Notes: generated by a model not told the origin, from the letters alone. 64,000 bases of DNA from DASVBE01 sp963770375 (GCA_963770375.1 CAVYPM010000017.1:682001-746000); one strand, 5' to 3'. Counted from the stretch's first letter, positions 25,432 through 34,606 are shown. Numbers and translations are program-made.

Positions 25432-26448
25432 TCAGTACTGCTCGGTCTCGACGTAGCTCTCGTCGTCGTCCGCGCCGTAGCTGTCCGCCGCGGTACCCGG
25501 GTCGAACCCGGGCGGGGAATCCTTGAGCGCCAGGTTCATGTCGATCAGCTTCTGCTTGACTTCCTCGATCGACTTGGCGCCGAAGTTGCGGATGTCGAGC
25601 AGGTCCTGCTCGCTGCGGGCGACCAGCTCGCCCACGGTGTGAATGCCCTCGCGCTTGAGGCAGTTGTAGGAGCGGACGGTGAGGTTCAGCTCCTCGATCG
25701 GCAGCGCGAGGTCGGCGGCCAGCGCCGCGTCGGTCGGCGACGGGCCGATGTCGACGCCCTCGGCGTCCACGTTCAGCTCGCGGGCCAGGCCGAACAGCTC
25801 GACCAGGGTCTTGCCCGCACTCGCCACCGCGTCCCGCGGCCGCATGCACGGCTTGGTCTCGACGTCCAGGATCAGCCGGTCGAAGTCGGTCCGCTGCTCC
25901 ACACGGGTCGCCTCGACCTTGTAGGTCACCCGCAGCACCGGCGAGTAGATCGAGTCGATCGGGATCCGGCCGATCTCCTGCCCGGGCTGCTTGTTCTGGG
26001 TGGCCGAGACGTAGCCGCGGCCGCGCTCGACGGTCAGCTCCATCTCCAGCTTGCCCTTGCCGTTCAGGGTGGCGATGTGCAGGTCGGGGTTGTGCACCTC
26101 GACCCCGGCCGGCGGCGCGATGTCCGCCGCGGTGACCACGCCAGGGCCCTGCTTGCGCAGGTACATCGGCACCGGCTCGTCGTGCTCGGAGGAGACGACG
26201 AGCTCCTTGAGGTTCAGGATGACGTCGGTGACGTCCTCGGTGACCCCGGGCACGGTGGAGAACTCGTGCAGCACTCCCTCGATCCGGATGCTGGTCACCG
26301 CGGCGCCGGGGATCGACGACAGCAGGGTCCGCCGGACCGAGTTGCCGATGGTGTAGCCGAAGCCCGGCTCCAGGGGCTCGATGACGAACCGGGACCGGAA
26401 ATCGTCGACCTGATCCTCGGTCAGGCTCGGGCGCTGGGCGATGAGCAT
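25432..26448 (-). CDS. rpoA: RNA polymerase alpha subunit
   Basis: 338 aa. The N-terminal dimerisation domain (FVIEPLEPGFGYTIGNSVRRTLLSS), an insert domain, and the C-terminal DNA- and activator-binding domain (IEELNLTVRSYNCLKREGIH, LLDIRNFGAKSIEEVKQKL) are complete. It scaffolds RpoB and RpoC assembly and contacts UP elements. Starts at ATG 26446-26448; 62 nt after rpsD in the alpha operon, as in other actinobacteria. Confidence 0.98.
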   Translation of the reverse strand: MLIAQRPSLTEDQVDDFRSRFVIEPLEPGFGYTIGNSVRRTLLSSIPGAAVTSIRIEGVLHEFSTVPGVTEDVTDVILNLKELVVSSEHDEPVPMYLRKQGPGVVTAADIAPPAGVEVHNPDLHIATLNGKGKLEMELTVERGRGYVSATQNKQPGQEIGRIPIDSIYSPVLRVTYKVEATRVEQRTDFDRLILDVETKPCMRPRDAVASAGKTLVELFGLARELNVDAEGVDIGPSPTDAALAADLALPIEELNLTVRSYNCLKREGIHTVGELVARSEQDLLDIRNFGAKSIEEVKQKLIDMNLALKDSPPGFDPGTAADSYGADDDESYVETEQY

Positions 26449-26510
26449 GGTGGTTCCTTTCCGCGCTGCCCGCTATATGACAGTCGCGATCCCGCGGCGC
26501 GAAGGCCGCC

Positions 26511-27137
26511 TTACTTCGAGTAGTACTCGACGATCAGCTGTTCTGAGACCTGGGTGTCGACCTGCGCCCGAGACGGCAGCGAGTGCACCAGCACGCGCAT
26601 CTTGTCCGGGATGACCTCCAGCCAGGCGGGGGTGGGACGCTCGCCGGCCTCGGCGCGGGCCACGATGAACGGCGTCATCTCGTGCGACTTGGCGCGCACC
26701 TCGATGATGTCGGCCTCGGCGACCCGGTAGGACGGGATGTCGACCTTCTTGCCGTTGACCAGGATGTGGCCGTGGCTGACCAGCTGCCGCGCCATGTCCC
26801 GGCTCTTGGCGAAGCCGGCCCGGTACACGACGTTGTCCAGGCGGCTCTCCAGGATCTGGAGCATGACCTCGCCGGTCTTGCCGCGCTTGCGGGTGGCCTC
26901 TTCGTAGTAGGTGTGGAACTGCCGCTCCAGCACGCCGTAGATCCGCTTGGCCTTCTGCTTCTCGCGGATCTGGAGCAGGTACTCGCTCTCCTTGGGCCGG
27001 TTGCGGCCGTGCTCGCCCGGCGGGTAGGGCCGGATCTCGATGGGGCACTTCGGCGAGTCGCACTTGGCGCCCTTGAGGAAGAGCTTCGTCTTCTCGCGGC
27101 GGCAGCGCTTGCAGTCGGCGCCGGTGTATCGGGACAT
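26511..27137 (-). CDS. rpsD: 30S ribosomal protein S4, zinc-binding form
   Basis: 208 aa. The N-terminus MSRYTGADCKRCRREK with Cys9, Cys12, Cys26 and Cys31 makes the C+ zinc site. The S4 RNA-binding domain (SRLDNVVYRAGFAKSRDMARQ, VNGKKVDIPSYRV) follows. S4 nucleates 30S assembly and, in several bacteria, represses its own alpha operon; no leader of that type was identified here. Confidence 0.98.
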   Translation of the reverse strand: MSRYTGADCKRCRREKTKLFLKGAKCDSPKCPIEIRPYPPGEHGRNRPKESEYLLQIREKQKAKRIYGVLERQFHTYYEEATRKRGKTGEVMLQILESRLDNVVYRAGFAKSRDMARQLVSHGHILVNGKKVDIPSYRVAEADIIEVRAKSHEMTPFIVARAEAGERPTPAWLEVIPDKMRVLVHSLPSRAQVDTQVSEQLIVEYYSK

Positions 27138-27150
27138 CTATCGCTACCCT

Positions 27151-27555
27151 TCAGACCCGGCGCCGCTTGGGCGGGCGGCAGCCATTGTGCGGAACCGGGG
27201 TCACGTCCTGGATCGAGCCGACCTCCAGGCCGGTCGCCTGCAGCGACCGGATGGCGGTCTCCCGGCCCGAGCCAGGGCCCTTGACGAACACGTCGACCTT
27301 GCGCATGCCGTGCTCCATGGCCCGGCGTGCCGCGGCCTCGGCGGCCATCTGGGCAGCGAAGGGCGTCGACTTACGCGAGCCCTTGAAGCCGACCTGCCCG
27401 GATGACGCCCACGAGATGACGCTCCCGGCCGGGTCGGTGATCGAGACGATGGTGTTGTTGAACGTGCTCTTGATGTGAGCGTGCCCGTGGGCAACGTTCT
27501 TCCGTTCCTTGCGGCGCACCTTCTTGACGGCGCCGGCACGGCTCTTCGGAGGCAT
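27151..27555 (-). CDS. rpsK: 30S ribosomal protein S11
   Basis: 134 aa, with the basic N-terminus MPPKSRAGAVKKVRRKERKN, HAHIKSTFNNTIVSITD, and the C-terminal VGSIQDVTPVPHNGCRPPKR signature that forms part of the 30S platform. Complete, in the alpha operon between rpsM and rpsD (13-nt gap). Confidence 0.98.
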   Translation of the reverse strand: MPPKSRAGAVKKVRRKERKNVAHGHAHIKSTFNNTIVSITDPAGSVISWASSGQVGFKGSRKSTPFAAQMAAEAAARRAMEHGMRKVDVFVKGPGSGRETAIRSLQATGLEVGSIQDVTPVPHNGCRPPKRRRV

Positions 27556-27603
27556 CCTGCTCCTGTCCTGGCGGAGGTGATCGGTCCGCGGTCGCGCGGA
27601 CTA

Positions 27604-27984
27604 CTACTTCTTGCCGGCCTTCTTGCGCCCGGCGACGGTCTTCTTCTTGCCCTTGCGGGTGCGGGCGTTGGTCTGCGTGCGCTGCCCGTGCACCGGCAGC
27701 CCGCGGCGGTGCCTGATGCCCTGGTAGCAGCCGATCTCGACCTTGCGGCGGATGTCCGCCTGAACCTCGCGGCGCAGGTCACCCTCGACCTTGTAGGTCG
27801 CCTCGATCCAGTCCCTCAGGCGGACCAGTTCGTCGTCGGTGAGCTGGTGGACACGGGTGTCCCCGCTCACGCCGGTGGCCTCGAGGGTCTCGGTGGCGCG
27901 GGTGCGGCCGATTCCGTACACATACGTAAGAGCGACCTCCAGGCGCTTATCGCGCGGGAGGTCGACGCCAACAAGTCGTGCCAC
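27604..27984 (-). CDS. rpsM: 30S ribosomal protein S13
   Basis: 126 aa. MARLVGVDLPRDKRLEVALT, YVYGIGRTRA and the signature CYQGIRHRRGLPVHGQRTQT are followed by a basic tail (KGKKKTVAGRKKAGKK) that reaches P-site tRNA. It starts with ATG 27982-27984 in the alpha operon between rpmJ and rpsK. Confidence 0.98.
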   Translation of the reverse strand: MARLVGVDLPRDKRLEVALTYVYGIGRTRATETLEATGVSGDTRVHQLTDDELVRLRDWIEATYKVEGDLRREVQADIRRKVEIGCYQGIRHRRGLPVHGQRTQTNARTRKGKKKTVAGRKKAGKK

Positions 27985-28118
27985 TGGGCAGTTTCTCCTT
28001 CGGTCCGGAGGTCCTGCGCGCCGCTCCCGGTCCCTGCCCAGGACCGGGCCCCGGCCTCCTCCGGGGGTGATCCGCGGCCGGGGTCCGGCCGCGGATCGCG
28101 GTGCGTGTCGGTACGGGC

Positions 28119-28232
28119 TCAGCCCTGCCGCTGCTTGTGGCGCGGGTCAGAGCAGATGACCATGACCCGGCCGTGCCGGCGGATGATCCGGCACTTGCTG
28201 CAGATCTTCTTCACACTCGGCTTGACCTTCAT
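28119..28232 (-). CDS. rpmJ: 50S ribosomal protein L36, zinc-binding form
   Basis: 37 aa. MKVKPSVKKICSKCRIIRRH carries Cys11 and Cys14, and the rest supplies Cys27 and His32, giving the C+ zinc ribbon. Full length for the family. Lies between infA and rpsM as in most bacteria. The Cys-bearing form implies zinc-replete use; a Cys-less paralogue might exist elsewhere (not seen here). Confidence 0.97.
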   Translation of the reverse strand: MKVKPSVKKICSKCRIIRRHGRVMVICSDPRHKQRQG

Positions 28233-28306
28233 GGTGGGCTCCTCATAGCGTCGGGCCGTCCTGGCCCGTGCGCCGCTCACTGTGTTTCTGACTTGTACTG
28301 TGCTGC

Positions 28307-28528
28307 TTACTTGTACCGGTAGACGATCCGTCCGCGGCTCAGGTCGTACGGGCTGAGCTCAACGACGACCCGGTCATCGGGCAGGATCCGGATGTAGTGC
28401 ATCCGCATCTTGCCGCTGATGTGGGCCAGGACCTTATGCCCGTTGTCGAGCTCCACCCGGAAGAAGGCATTGGGGAGCGATTCAACCACCGTGCCCTCAA
28501 TCTCGATGGCGCCGTCTTTCTTGGGCAT
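28307..28528 (-). CDS. infA: Translation initiation factor IF-1
   Basis: 73 aa OB-fold protein that blocks the 30S A-site during initiation. Complete from MPKKDGAIEIEGTVVESLP to PYDLSRGRIVYRYK. ATG 28526-28528 is preceded by GGAGGA. It begins the infA-rpmJ-rpsM-rpsK-rpsD-rpoA-rplQ-truA run. Confidence 0.98.
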   Translation of the reverse strand: MPKKDGAIEIEGTVVESLPNAFFRVELDNGHKVLAHISGKMRMHYIRILPDDRVVVELSPYDLSRGRIVYRYK

Positions 28529-28788
28529 GTCCTCCGCGCTTCGCTATCGTCCGATCGCCTGCCGGCGTTCAGATCGTGCCAACTGGTAACCGTTGTCAGT
28601 TATTCCCTGGCGCGCCCATGGCCGTCCACGCTTGCGCGCGATACCGGGAACGGGCGGGCCCAGCAGAGCGACTGCCTGCCACACCGCAGACGTGAGGCCA
28701 TACGGGAACGGCAGCCTATGAGGGCCGGTGGCGAGTCTACGCGACCCGGGCCCAGATAGCGAACCGGGCTCGGCTCGGGCCACCGCCG
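28529..28788 (-). other. infA upstream region, no gene seen
   Basis: A 260-nt gap between the DUF1707 gene and infA, presumably holding the infA promoter. TAGACT on the minus strand (28734-28739) is a -10-like box with a weak TTCGCT 18 nt upstream; it would give a ~200-nt leader. No coding potential was recognised. Confidence 0.4.
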
Positions 28789-29250
28789 CTAGCCATGGTG
28801 CGACGCCCCGCCCAGCCAGCGGGCCAGCAGGATGATCCCGATGGGCCCGGCGACCAGCAGGAACCACGGGAAACCCGCGCCGGTGCCCAGCCAGACCAGG
28901 AAGGTGACCAGCGTCAGAGTGGCCCAGCTGCCCCAGGCGGACAGCCACGCCGGCGAGAACCGCCCGCCCGGCACCACCGGGCCCGCTCCCGGCCGCTCGG
29001 CCGGGAGCGGCCGGCCGGCCGCATCCTGGTAGCGCGGCAGCGACGCGTGCGGCAGCTGGTACAGATCGATGCCGGGCAGGTCGGCGAGCAGTTCGTCCAG
29101 GTCGCCGACGGTAGTCGCGGCGTACGCCCGGTCCAGCCGCTCGCTGAACTCGGCCGGGGTCAGCCGGCCCACCGCGTGATGCTCGCGCAGCAGCGCCGCG
29201 GTCCGGTCGCGGTCCTCGTCCGAGGCCCTGATCCGGGGGTCGTCCGGCAT
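28789..29250 (-). CDS. DUF1707 domain membrane protein
   Basis: 153 aa. The N-terminal DUF1707 motif (IRASDEDRDRTAALLREHHA, GRLTPAEFSERLDRAYAAT, DLDELLADLPG) is followed by a Pro/Gly linker and two hydrophobic segments (WATLTLVTFLVWLGTG and WFLLVAGPIGIILLARWL), so it is a small integral membrane protein. The domain's role is unknown; it is very common in actinobacteria. It lies 12 nt after map, between map and infA, which are usually adjacent. Confidence 0.88.
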   Translation of the reverse strand: MPDDPRIRASDEDRDRTAALLREHHAVGRLTPAEFSERLDRAYAATTVGDLDELLADLPGIDLYQLPHASLPRYQDAAGRPLPAERPGAGPVVPGGRFSPAWLSAWGSWATLTLVTFLVWLGTGAGFPWFLLVAGPIGIILLARWLGGASHHG

Positions 29251-29262
29251 CTGGCGCCCTCC

Positions 29263-30120
29263 TCAGCCCGCGCGGCCGGCGTGGCGCCCGGGCACCGGGA
29301 CCGCGGCCGGCCCGGCGGGACGGCCCAGCCGGGCGGCCCCGCCGTCCGCGGCGGTCAGCACCCACGGCCCGTCCGCGGTGATCGCGACGGTGTGCTCGAA
29401 GTGCGCGGCAAGACTGCCGTCTTCCGTGACCACCGTCCAGCCGTCGTCCAGCAGCCGGGTGTCGGCCCGGCCGGCCGTCAGCATCGGCTCGATGGCCAGC
29501 GCCATGCCCTCGGCCAGCAGCGGGCCGCGCCCGGGCCGGCCCAGGTTGGGGACGGGCGGGTCCATGTGCATCTCGGTGCCGATGCCGTGCCCGGTGTACT
29601 CGGCCACGATGCCGTACCGCCCGGCGGCCCGTGCGCTGGTCTCGATCGCGTGCGAGATGTCGGTCAGCCGTGCGCCTGCCCGGGCCGCGGCCAGGCCCTG
29701 CCACATGGCCTCCTCGCAGGCCGCGATCAGCGCGGCGGCGCCGTCCGGGCGGCCCGGGCCGACGATGATCGTGCGGGCCGCGTCGCCGTGCCAGCCCGCG
29801 ACGATCGCGCCGCAGTCGATGGACACCAGGTCGCCGGCCGCCAGCAGCCGGTCCGCGGCCGGGATCCCGTGCACGATCTCGTCGTTCACCGAGATGCACA
29901 GCGTGGCCGGGTAGCCGTGATACCCGAGGAACGACGCCGTCGCGCCGGCGCCGGTGATCACAGCGGCCGCCGCCGCGTCCACCTCGGCGGTGCTCACCCC
30001 GGGCTGCGCGGCCGCTACCGCCGCGTCCAGCGCGGCGGCGACCACCAGGCCGGCCTCGCGCATCAGCCGGAGCTGCGCGGGGGTCTTCAGCTGAACCGGC
30101 GGTTCCCGCCTCATCCGCAT
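29263..30120 (-). CDS. map: Methionine aminopeptidase, type I
   Basis: 285 aa. Removes the initiator Met from nascent proteins. Metal ligands are visible: Asp in VSIDCGAIVAGWHGDAART (two), His in EYTGHGIGTEMH, Glu in LAIEPMLTAG, and Glu in AHFEHTVAI; CISVNDEIVHGIP is the family signature. ATG 30118-30120 has GGAGG 5 nt upstream; a further ATG lies two codons in. It has no N-terminal zinc-finger extension. Part of secY-adk-map. Confidence 0.96.
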   Translation of the reverse strand: MRMRREPPVQLKTPAQLRLMREAGLVVAAALDAAVAAAQPGVSTAEVDAAAAAVITGAGATASFLGYHGYPATLCISVNDEIVHGIPAADRLLAAGDLVSIDCGAIVAGWHGDAARTIIVGPGRPDGAAALIAACEEAMWQGLAAARAGARLTDISHAIETSARAAGRYGIVAEYTGHGIGTEMHMDPPVPNLGRPGRGPLLAEGMALAIEPMLTAGRADTRLLDDGWTVVTEDGSLAAHFEHTVAITADGPWVLTAADGGAARLGRPAGPAAVPVPGRHAGRAG

Positions 30121-30176
30121 GCTGCCTCCGGGGTTTTCCTCCACGCTACCGCCGCGGTCCTGGCGGCCCATCCTGC

Positions 30177-30830
30177 TCAGCGCATGAACCGCTGCAGGGC
30201 GGCCAGGGCGCGGCTGGTGATGTCCTCCACCGGGCCGGTCGCGTCGATGCCGAGCAGGATCCCCTCGTCCGCGTAGAACGCGATCAGCGGCTGGGTCTGC
30301 TCGGCGTACACGTCGATCCGGTGCCGGATGGTCTCCTCGCGGTCGTCGTCCCGCTGGAACAGCTCGCCGCCGCATTCGTCGCAGATCCCCTTGCGGGACG
30401 GCGGGTCGAAGGACACGTGCCAGGTGTGCCCGCAGCGGCGGCAGGTCCGCCGCCCGGACAGCCGCCGGACCACCTCGTCGTCCTCGACCACCAGCTCCAG
30501 GACGACGTCCAGCTTGGTGTCCCAGGAGGTCAGCAGCTTCTTCAGGGTCTCGGCCTGGGGGACGTTCCGCGGGAACCCGTCAAGCAGGAACCCGGCGTGC
30601 GCGTCGTCCTCCTGGAGCCTGCTGGTGACCATCCCGATGGTCACCTCGTCGGGGACCAGGTCGCCGCGGTCCATGTAGGCCTTGGCCCGCCGGCCCAGCC
30701 CGGTACCCGTGCTGACGTTGGACCGGAAGATATCCCCGGTGGAGATCTTCGGGATCGCCAGCTGGGAGGCGATGAACTGGGCCTGCGTCCCCTTGCCCGC
30801 ACCGGGGGGCCCGACGAGGACGGCGCGCAC
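30177..30830 (-). CDS. adk: Adenylate kinase with zinc lid
   Basis: 217 aa; catalyses ATP + AMP to 2 ADP. P-loop GPPGAGKGTQAQFIA, the AMP-site DGFPRNVPQAE and Arg-rich LSGRRTC are visible. The LID carries a Cys4 zinc knuckle (RRTCRRCGH and ICDECGGELF). The GTG start at 30828-30830 shares one base with the secY stop (TAGTG), showing tight coupling. secY-adk-map is the classic spc-operon end. Confidence 0.97.
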   Translation of the reverse strand: MRAVLVGPPGAGKGTQAQFIASQLAIPKISTGDIFRSNVSTGTGLGRRAKAYMDRGDLVPDEVTIGMVTSRLQEDDAHAGFLLDGFPRNVPQAETLKKLLTSWDTKLDVVLELVVEDDEVVRRLSGRRTCRRCGHTWHVSFDPPSRKGICDECGGELFQRDDDREETIRHRIDVYAEQTQPLIAFYADEGILLGIDATGPVEDITSRALAALQRFMR

Positions 30831-32137
30831 TACCGCAGGAAACCCTCATAGTTACGCTGCTGCAGCTGGCTCTCGATCTGCTTGACCGTGTCGAGTCCCA
30901 CCCCCACCGCGATCAGGATGCTGGTGCCGCCGAGGGGGAACTGCTGGGAGGCCCCGACCAGGCCGATGGCGATCATCGGGATCAGCGCCACGATGCCCAG
31001 GTACACCGAACCGGGTGCGGTCAGCCGGGTGAGCACGTAGCCGAGGTACTCCGCGGTCGGCCGGCCCGGGCGGATGCCGGGGATGAAGCCGCCGTACTTC
31101 TTCATGTTGTCCGCGACTTCCACCGGGTCGAAGGTGATCGACACGTAGAAGTAGGTGAAGAACACGATCAGCAGGAAGAACAGCAGCATGTAGTCCGGCG
31201 AGTCGCCCCTGACGAGGTGCGAGTCCACCCACTGGACCCAGGGCTGCGGGTTCGTGCTGCTGCCGAACAGCTGGGCGGCCAGCTGCGGGATGTACAGCAT
31301 CGAGGACGCGAAGATGACCGGGATGACGCCGGCCTGGTTGACCTTCAGCGGGATGTAGGTGGACGAGCCGCCGTACATCTTGCGGCCCACCATCCGCTTG
31401 GCGTACTGCACCGGGATGCGGCGCTGGGCCTGTTCCATGAAGGCCACGAACGCGATGATCGCCACCCCGGTGGCCAGCACCAGGAGGAACACGAACGCCT
31501 TCTTGGTCCGGTAGATGGCCAGCATCTCGCCCGGGATCACCGCGATGACCTGGGTGAAGATCATCAGCGACATGCCGTTGCCGACGCCGCGGTCGGTGAT
31601 CAGCTCGCCCAGCCACATGATGACCGCGGTGCCCGCGGTCATGGTGATGACCATCGTGGTGATGGTGAACACCGTCGGGCTGGGGATCAGCGGCACCGTG
31701 CAGCCGCTGATCAGGTTGCCGGACCGGGCCAGCGCCACGATGCCGGTGGACTGCAGGATGGCCAGCCCGACGGTCAGGTAGCGGGTGTACTGGGTGATCT
31801 TGGCCTGGCCGCTCTGGCCCTCCTGGCGCAGCGTCTCCAGCCGCGGGATCACCTTGACCAGCAGCTGCAGGATGATGCTCGCGGTGATGTAGGGCATGAT
31901 GCCGAGCGCGAACACGGACAGCTTCAGCAGCGCCCCGCCGCTCAGCAGGTTGACCAGCTGGAACAGGCCGCCGCTCGAGTTCGAGGCCTGGTTGAGGCAG
32001 ACGTTGACGTTGTGCTCGGAGACGCCGGGGATAGGCAGCGCCGCGCCCAGCCGGAACACGGCGATGATAAAGACCGTGAACAGCAGTTTCCTGCGCAGGT
32101 CAGGAGTCCGGAAGGCCCGGAGGAAACCGGTTAGCAT
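30830..32137 (-). CDS. secY: Preprotein translocase subunit SecY
   Basis: 435 aa with ten membrane segments, forming the protein-conducting channel with SecE and SecG. The N-terminus MLTGFLRAFRTPDLRRKLLF, the plug region after LGAALPIPGVSEHN, and loops such as QRRIPVQYAKRMVGRKMYG are typical. ATG 32135-32137. A 189-nt gap from rplO suggests an extra promoter for secY-adk-map. Confidence 0.98.
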   Translation of the reverse strand: MLTGFLRAFRTPDLRRKLLFTVFIIAVFRLGAALPIPGVSEHNVNVCLNQASNSSGGLFQLVNLLSGGALLKLSVFALGIMPYITASIILQLLVKVIPRLETLRQEGQSGQAKITQYTRYLTVGLAILQSTGIVALARSGNLISGCTVPLIPSPTVFTITTMVITMTAGTAVIMWLGELITDRGVGNGMSLMIFTQVIAVIPGEMLAIYRTKKAFVFLLVLATGVAIIAFVAFMEQAQRRIPVQYAKRMVGRKMYGGSSTYIPLKVNQAGVIPVIFASSMLYIPQLAAQLFGSSTNPQPWVQWVDSHLVRGDSPDYMLLFFLLIVFFTYFYVSITFDPVEVADNMKKYGGFIPGIRPGRPTAEYLGYVLTRLTAPGSVYLGIVALIPMIAIGLVGASQQFPLGGTSILIAVGVGLDTVKQIESQLQQRNYEGFLR

Positions 32138-32326
32138 CGGCCGTCCTCAACTCGAAGGGTCTGCATCTACCACTCCTGGCCGGGTCTCGCCCGGGCCCTG
32201 AGGGGCGTGGCGTGCACGCCGCAGTCTAACCCGCTGACCGCGGTTGCCGGGCCCGCCAGCGCGGGCGGCCGGCGCCGCTGACCCGGCCCCTCGCGGGGCG
32301 GGCTGCTGCGGCGCCGGCCTGGGTGC

Positions 32327-32800
32327 TTACAGCTGGGTGGCGGTCCCGCCCGCTGCGGTGATCTTGTCTCGGGCGCTGGCGGAGAACGCGTGCGCGCTGA
32401 CCCGCAGCCCCGACGGGGCGTCGCCGGTGCCCAGCACCTTGATCAGCGAACCGGGCCGCACGGCCCCGGAGGCGACCAGGTCGTCCGGGGTCACGTCGCC
32501 GCCGTCGGGGTACAGCTCGGCCAGCCGCCCGGTGTTGACCACCTGGTAGCTGGTGCTGAACGCGGCGTTGGAGAAGCCCTTGAGCTTCGGCAGCCGCCGG
32601 TGCAGCGGCATCTGGCCGCCCTCGAAGCCAAGCGCCACCGTGGTGCGCGCCTTGCTTCCCTTGGTGCCGCGGCCGGCCGTCTTGCCCTTGGAGGCCTCAC
32701 CGCGGCCGACCCGGGTCTTCTGCGTGTGCGAACCCGGCGCCGGGCGCAGGTGATGGAGCTTCAGGCCCCGGCCTGCCGGGGTGCCTTCCGCTGCCGCCAT
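32327..32800 (-). CDS. rplO: 50S ribosomal protein L15
   Basis: 157 aa. LKLHHLRPAPGSHTQKTRVG, GEASKGKTAGRGTKG and GGQMPLHRRLPKLKGF are the L15 marks; C-terminal part ends DKITAAGGTATQL. One nt separates it from the rpmD stop. Last ribosomal gene before secY. Confidence 0.97.
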   Translation of the reverse strand: MAAAEGTPAGRGLKLHHLRPAPGSHTQKTRVGRGEASKGKTAGRGTKGSKARTTVALGFEGGQMPLHRRLPKLKGFSNAAFSTSYQVVNTGRLAELYPDGGDVTPDDLVASGAVRPGSLIKVLGTGDAPSGLRVSAHAFSASARDKITAAGGTATQL

Positions 32801-32801
32801 C

Positions 32802-32984
32802 TCAGTCCACCTCCTCGACCGTGACCAGGTGGCTCACGGTCGCGATCATGCCGCGGACCTCCGGCCGGTCCGGCTTGGTGACCACGCCGCCGATCCGGCG
32901 CAGCCCCAGCGAGCGCAGCGTCTCGCGCTGCCCCCTGGTGCCGCCGATCTTCGACTTGACCTGCGTAACTTTCAGCTCTGCCAT
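32802..32984 (-). CDS. rpmD: 50S ribosomal protein L30
   Basis: 60 aa: MAELKVTQVKSKIGGTRGQR, LRSLGLRRIGGVV, and VSHLVTVEEVD. A full-length bacterial L30. ATG 32982-32984; between rpsE and rplO in the spc operon. Confidence 0.97.
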   Translation of the reverse strand: MAELKVTQVKSKIGGTRGQRETLRSLGLRRIGGVVTKPDRPEVRGMIATVSHLVTVEEVD

Positions 32985-32998
32985 GTCCTGCTCCCCGC

Positions 32999-33619
32999 CT
33001 AGCTGTTGCCCGGCACCGGAGTGGACGCTGCGGCGGCGCGGGCCCGGAGCATGGCCGCCGGGGCGACGTGCTCGATGGGCAGGCCCCGCCGGGCGGCGAT
33101 CTCCTCCGGGCGCTTGAGGCTCTTCAGCGCGGCCACGGTGGCGTGGATGACGTTGATGGCGTTCGACGACCCGAGCGAGCGGGACAGCACGTCGTGCACG
33201 CCGGCGCACTCGAGCACGGCCCGGACCGGGCCGCCGGCGATGACGCCGGTGCCCGGGCTGGCCGGCTTGAGCAGCACGACGCCCGCCGCTTCCTCACCCT
33301 GCACGGTGTGCGGGATGGTGCCGGCGATCCTGGGGACCTTGAAGAAGTTCTTCTTCGCGGCCTCCACGCCCTTGGCGATCGCGGCCGGGACTTCCTTGGC
33401 CTTGCCGTAGCCGACGCCGACCATGCCGTTGCCGTCGCCGACCACGACCAGGGCGGTGAAGCTGAACCGCCGGCCGCCGGAGACGACCTTGGCGACCCGG
33501 TTGATGGCGACCACCCGCTCCAGGTAGGCGGTGCCCTTATCGGCGCCCCCGCCGCGGCGGTCGTCGCGGCGGTCGCGCCGCTCGCCGCCGCCGGAGCCGC
33601 GCCGCGGTGCTGGTGGCAT
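32999..33619 (-). CDS. rpsE: 30S ribosomal protein S5
   Basis: 206 aa. An Arg/Asp/Gly-rich N-terminal extension (GGERRDRRDDRRGGG) precedes the conserved core LERVVAINRVAKVVSGGRRF and VGYGKAKEVPAAIAKGVEAA, with the C-terminal VIHATVAALKSL. S5 takes part in accuracy and mRNA unwinding. Between rplR and rpmD. Confidence 0.97.
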   Translation of the reverse strand: MPPAPRRGSGGGERRDRRDDRRGGGADKGTAYLERVVAINRVAKVVSGGRRFSFTALVVVGDGNGMVGVGYGKAKEVPAAIAKGVEAAKKNFFKVPRIAGTIPHTVQGEEAAGVVLLKPASPGTGVIAGGPVRAVLECAGVHDVLSRSLGSSNAINVIHATVAALKSLKRPEEIAARRGLPIEHVAPAAMLRARAAAASTPVPGNS

Positions 33620-33656
33620 TAGAACTTCCTCATCTCATGATTGTCCGGGCAGGCGG

Positions 33657-34055
33657 TCATAGCGTCAGCCCGCCTTCGCGCGCGCTGTCCGCGAGCGCGG
33701 CCACCCGGCCGTGGTAGGCGTAGCCACCGCGGTCGAACACCACCGAGGTGATGCCCGCCGCGGAGGCGCGCTCCGCGAGCAGCGAGCCTACCTGCTTGGC
33801 CCGGGCGGTCTTGTCGCCGCCGGCGCTGCGGACGGCAGCCTCCAGCGTGGAGGCCGAGGCCAGCGTGACCCCGGCGGTGTCGTCGATGATCTGCGCGAAC
33901 GTGTTCCGCGCGGACCGGGTGACGACCAGCCGGGGGCGCACCGTGCTGCCCGAGACCTTCTTCCTGACCCGCAGGTGACGGCGGGTTCGCGCGGCGATCC
34001 GCCGGGCGGTGCGCCCGGTGATGCGCTGATGCGCCCTGGTCCTGGTTCCCGGCAT
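33657..34055 (-). CDS. rplR: 50S ribosomal protein L18
   Basis: 132 aa. TARRIAARTRRHLRVRKKVS, RPRLVVTRSARNTFAQIIDD and the C-terminal VVFDRGGYAYHGRVAALADS are diagnostic. L18 binds 5S rRNA. Three nt from the rplF stop. Confidence 0.97.
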   Translation of the reverse strand: MPGTRTRAHQRITGRTARRIAARTRRHLRVRKKVSGSTVRPRLVVTRSARNTFAQIIDDTAGVTLASASTLEAAVRSAGGDKTARAKQVGSLLAERASAAGITSVVFDRGGYAYHGRVAALADSAREGGLTL

Positions 34056-34058
34056 GGC

Positions 34059-34595
34059 TTACTTCCCCGCCTTTCCGACCTTGCGGCGGATCTGCTCGCC
34101 CTGATACCGCACGCCCTTGCCCTTGTACGGGTCCGGCTTGCGCAGCTTGCGGAGATTCGCCGCCACCTCGCCGACCTGCTGCTTGTCGATACCCTCGACG
34201 ACGAGCCGGGTCGGCGTCTCGACCCGGAACGTGATCCCGTCCGGCGGGCTGACCGGCACCGGGTGGCTGTAGCCGAGGGAGAACTCCAGGTCCTTGCCCC
34301 TGGCCTGGACCCGGTAGCCGACGCCGACGATCTCCAGCGTCTTGCGGTAGCCGTCGGTCACCCCGGTGACCATGTTCGCGATCAGCGACCGGGACAGCCC
34401 GTGCAGCGCCCGGATCTCGCCCTCGTCGCTGGGCCGGGTCACGGTGATGGTGCCGTCCGCCTGCTTGACCTCGATGGGCTGCACGATCTCCAGGGAGAGG
34501 GTGCCCTTGGGGCCCTTCACGGTGACCTGGCGGCCGTCGATGGCGACGTCCACCCCGCTGGGGATGGCCACCGGCATCCGTCCGATTCGTGACAT
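34059..34595 (-). CDS. rplF: 50S ribosomal protein L6
   Basis: 178 aa. MSRIGRMPVAIPSGV, KGPKGTLSLE, and the C-terminal signature RKPDPYKGKGVRYQGE are visible. It lies near the factor-binding region of the 50S. Start ATG 34593-34595, 11 nt after rpsH. Confidence 0.98.
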   Translation of the reverse strand: MSRIGRMPVAIPSGVDVAIDGRQVTVKGPKGTLSLEIVQPIEVKQADGTITVTRPSDEGEIRALHGLSRSLIANMVTGVTDGYRKTLEIVGVGYRVQARGKDLEFSLGYSHPVPVSPPDGITFRVETPTRLVVEGIDKQQVGEVAANLRKLRKPDPYKGKGVRYQGEQIRRKVGKAGK

Positions 34596-34606
34596 CGCTG
34601 CCTCTC